NCBI GenBank assembly: GCA_031177985.1
Contig: JAPSJW010000005.1
Coordinates: 1-64,000, forward strand
Direction: 5' to 3'
From: Microbacteriaceae bacterium
GTDB taxonomy: Bacteria; Actinomycetota; Actinomycetes; Actinomycetales; Microbacteriaceae
Length of the DNA stretch: 64,000 nucleotides
The translations under genes and the position numbers were made by a program. The notes under the pieces are model-generated. The model ran no database searches. It was not told where the DNA came from and saw only the letters and a list, made by a program, of their open reading frames with translations. This document shows positions 62,249 to 64,000 of the stretch, piece by piece (positions within the stretch are counted from its first letter, which is position 1; each line of letters starts with the position of its first letter).

Positions 62249-63532
62249 TCAGCCCTCGTAGGCGACGAAGTTGTTGTCCTCGCCGTACTGGTAGATGCCG
62301 ATCGTCGCCTCGGTCGGGTCGCCGACCTCGTCGAAGGTGATCGGACCCGAGATGCCGTCGTAGTCAGCGGTGCCGCCGTCGAGGATGATCTGCGCGCAGT
62401 CCTCGAACGTGGTGCACTTCTCACCCTCGCCGGTGCCGCCCGAGACCTCCTGGAGCGAGCCCTTGATGTCGTCCGCGTCGGACGAGCCTGAGGCGAGCGC
62501 CGCCAGCGCGAGCAGGATGACCGCGTCGTAGGACTCGGCCGCGTAGCTGAAGTCCTCGAGCTCCTCGTTGCCCTCGCCGACCCAGTAGTCGTTGAGCGCA
62601 CCGGTGAAGTCGCCGATCGAGTCGATCGACAGGCCCGGCAGCGTGCCCTTCGCACCCGTGAGGGTGTCGTCAGGGAACTGGTCGCCGAAGTTCTTCAGGT
62701 TGCCGTCGACGAAGTAGAGGTTCTCGGCGGGGAACTGGGTCACGAGGTCGGGGAGGATCGTGGCGACCTCCTCGAAGGTGATCAGCGCGATCGCGTCGGG
62801 GTCGGCGGCGATGACCTCGCTGATCTGCGCGCTGAAGTTGGTGTCACCCGTGTTGTAGGTGGGCGCTGCGACGACCTCGCCACCGGCCGCCTCGAAGGCC
62901 TCGGTGGTGAACTCCGCGAGTCCGGTTCCGTACGAGTCGTTCAGCACGATCATGCCGAGCGTCTCGTGGCCGTCCTCGGCGATCAGGTTGCCGAGCACCT
63001 CGCCCTGCAGCACGTCGGACGGCGCCGTACGCCAGTACAGGTCGTTGTCGTCGAAGGTCGTGAACTCCGCGGACGTGTTGGCGGGCGAGAACTGGATCAC
63101 GCCGGCACCGACGACGTCGTCGATGAACTGCAGCGACACACCCGACGAGGCTGCGCCGATGATCGCCTGCACATCCTCGCCGAGGAGGCGCGGGATCTCG
63201 GTCTCGTAGGCCTTGTTGTCGAGGTCTCCCGAGTCGCCCTCGACGACCTCGACCTCGATGCTGAGACCGGCTTCGTTGACCTGCGACATGGCGTACTGCA
63301 CGCCCGCGATCTCGGGCGGTCCGAGGAACGCGAGGTTGCCGGTCACGGGAAGCGCGGTGCCGATCTTGAGGGTGAGGTCCTCGGTCGGGCCGCCGTTGCC
63401 GTTGCCCCCCTCGCCCGGGGTCTCGCTCGCGGTGCAGCCGCTCAGGGCTAGCGCTCCGGCCGCCGCGAAGGCGATGCCGGCGACGACCGCTCGGCGTGAG
63501 CGGGGTCGAAGGGACCTCGTCATAAGGCTCAT
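62249..63532 (-). CDS. livJ: branched-chain amino acid ABC transporter substrate-binding lipoprotein
   Basis: A 427-residue type I periplasmic-binding protein. The signal peptide ends in lipobox LALSGC, followed by a Gly/Asn linker; the receptor domain has LKIGTALPVTGNLAFLGPPEIAGVQYA, IIGAASSGVSLQFIDDVV, LNDSYGTGLAEFTTEAFEAAGG and a C-terminal domain with SYDAVILLALAA. It captures the substrate outside the membrane and delivers it to LivHMGF, encoded convergently. ATG at 63532 follows GGAG; a second in-frame ATG lies 9 bases further. A -35/-10 promoter and a GlnR-like box lie upstream. Confidence 0.95.
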   Translation of the reverse strand: MSLMTRSLRPRSRRAVVAGIAFAAAGALALSGCTASETPGEGGNGNGGPTEDLTLKIGTALPVTGNLAFLGPPEIAGVQYAMSQVNEAGLSIEVEVVEGDSGDLDNKAYETEIPRLLGEDVQAIIGAASSGVSLQFIDDVVGAGVIQFSPANTSAEFTTFDDNDLYWRTAPSDVLQGEVLGNLIAEDGHETLGMIVLNDSYGTGLAEFTTEAFEAAGGEVVAAPTYNTGDTNFSAQISEVIAADPDAIALITFEEVATILPDLVTQFPAENLYFVDGNLKNFGDQFPDDTLTGAKGTLPGLSIDSIGDFTGALNDYWVGEGNEELEDFSYAAESYDAVILLALAALASGSSDADDIKGSLQEVSGGTGEGEKCTTFEDCAQIILDGGTADYDGISGPITFDEVGDPTEATIGIYQYGEDNNFVAYEG

Positions 63533-63599
63533 GGTGCTCCATCTTGGGTAAGGAAGGGTGTGGTGCCCAGGCTAGGGCTGACCCTGGGGGCTTTCTCAC

Positions 63600-63628
63600 A
63601 AGCTAAACCGCGTATGAACAGCAAGCAA
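63600..63628 (-). promoter_or_regulatory. livJ: livJ promoter
   Basis: Minus-strand TTGCTT (63628-63623) and TAGCTT (63605-63600) are 17 bases apart, the standard vegetative spacing. Transcription would begin near 63593, about 60 bases before the livJ ATG. Confidence 0.65.
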
Positions 63629-63634
63629 TACGTG

Positions 63635-63656
63635 CGTGTTACAGCCATGTAACACG
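63635..63656. promoter_or_regulatory. GlnR-like inverted repeat upstream of livJ
   Basis: CGTGTTAC (63635-63642), AGCCAT, GTAACACG (63649-63656): a perfect 8-bp-arm inverted repeat containing GTTAC-n6-GTAAC, which fits the GTnAC-n6-GnAAC half-site of the actinobacterial nitrogen regulator GlnR. It is centred about 52 bases upstream of the predicted livJ transcription start, the place for an activator. Confidence 0.5.
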
Positions 63657-63691
63657 GGTCGAATCGTTACGTCGGCCTGGCGGCCGGTCGC

Positions 63692-64000
63692 TCAGCCGAC
63701 GGTGGCCCGTCGGCGCGCGGCAGCCACGAGGTCGACCGTGAAGACCGCGAGCGCCAGCCAGACGATCGCGAAGCCCACCCAGCGGGCCGCCGTCATCTGC
63801 TCGTGCATGATGTAGACGCCGAAGAGGAACTGCAGCACGGGCGCGAGGTACTGCACGATGCCGAGCAGGGTCAGCGGAAGGCGCCTCGCCGCCGCCGCGA
63901 AGAACAGCAGCGGAACGGCCGTGACGACTCCGGCGCTCGCGAGCAGCACCGTGTGCAACGGCGAGACGGTGCCGATCGTGAGCCCCGTCGTCGCGGCGAG
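63692..64000 (-). CDS. RarD/EamA-type permease, 5' end beyond window
   Basis: Only the C-terminal about 102 codons are in the window; the frame stays open to the edge. The sequence TVLLASAGVVTAVPLLFFAAAAR, LPLTLLGIVQYLAPVLQFLFGVY and GFAIVWLALAVFTVDLV is characteristic of the RarD subgroup (chloramphenicol-sensitive protein RarD) of the drug/metabolite transporter superfamily. Three membrane helices are visible, then a basic tail. Substrate unknown. The gene points away from the window edge toward livJ on the same strand, with 159 bases between. Confidence 0.9.
   Translation of the reverse strand, partial: LAATTGLTIGTVSPLHTVLLASAGVVTAVPLLFFAAAARRLPLTLLGIVQYLAPVLQFLFGVYIMHEQMTAARWVGFAIVWLALAVFTVDLVAAARRRATVG

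Overview
The window reads as chromosome of a high-G+C actinobacterium, most likely a member of the Microbacteriaceae (Micrococcales); the genus cannot be told from the sequence alone. The reasons are roughly 70% G+C in ordinary genes, strong C/G third-position bias, sortase signals of the L-A/G-S-T-G type, an Actinobacteria-type gene set (DUF6350, DUF3817, DUF2510, DUF222-HNH, SURF1, PcrA with a C-terminal RNA-polymerase-binding-like domain), and many genes whose start codon lies only 6-7 bases after a -10 box of the form NAnnnT, which implies leaderless mRNAs. No rRNA, tRNA, CRISPR array, integrase or complete insertion sequence was seen. No gene-free stretch exceeds about 300 bases except the 357 bases upstream of the ABC exporter (5382-5738), which holds a promoter and a short leader ORF.

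Layout. 1-7.6 kb: an alkyltransferase-like repair protein (cut by the window edge), a VOC-fold protein, two sister lipoproteins, a heterodimeric ABC exporter behind a possible leader peptide, and four small membrane proteins, two of which overlap on opposite strands. 7.6-32.2 kb: the usual actinobacterial block pcrA-sucC-sucD-DUF6350-purN-purH, all on the minus strand, but opened up by inserted genes: a LacI regulator with a giant GH92 alpha-mannosidase and a perfect 30-bp operator; HAD phosphatase and membrane proteins; and an accessory patch holding a DUF222-HNH endonuclease, a DUF4166 protein and a conspicuously low-G+C HEPN-like/STAND NTPase/TPR gene that looks like an acquired anti-phage gene.

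32.3-42.3 kb: an envelope module on the minus strand with a lipoprotein HtrA-type protease, a sortase-anchored Pro-rich surface protein, a DUF2510 membrane protein and a NarL-type two-component system whose kinase has an adjacent paralogue that has lost the phospho-accepting histidine. A GTCCC/GGGAC palindrome recurs in front of three of these units. 42.3-58 kb: glycerophosphodiesterase, BI-1 family protein, then guanine-nucleotide genes (guaA, a GuaB-like paralogue, guaB) with glpD, SURF1, DUF3817 and a KhtTU-like K+/H+ antiporter. Between the antiporter and glpD sits an AbiEi/DUF559 endonuclease gene bracketed by two copies of a 60-bp palindromic element, the right-hand copy supplying the gene's last codons and stop.

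58-64 kb: a branched-chain amino acid (LIV-type) ABC importer, livHMGF on plus and livJ converging on minus, with a GlnR-like box before livJ, then the C-terminal part of a RarD/EamA permease. Two further long stem-loops with a shared loop sequence lie immediately 3' of guaA and guaB. The best candidates for new biology are the HEPN-like/STAND gene at 23.5-26.1 kb and the palindrome-flanked DUF559 nuclease at 49.8-50.9 kb.
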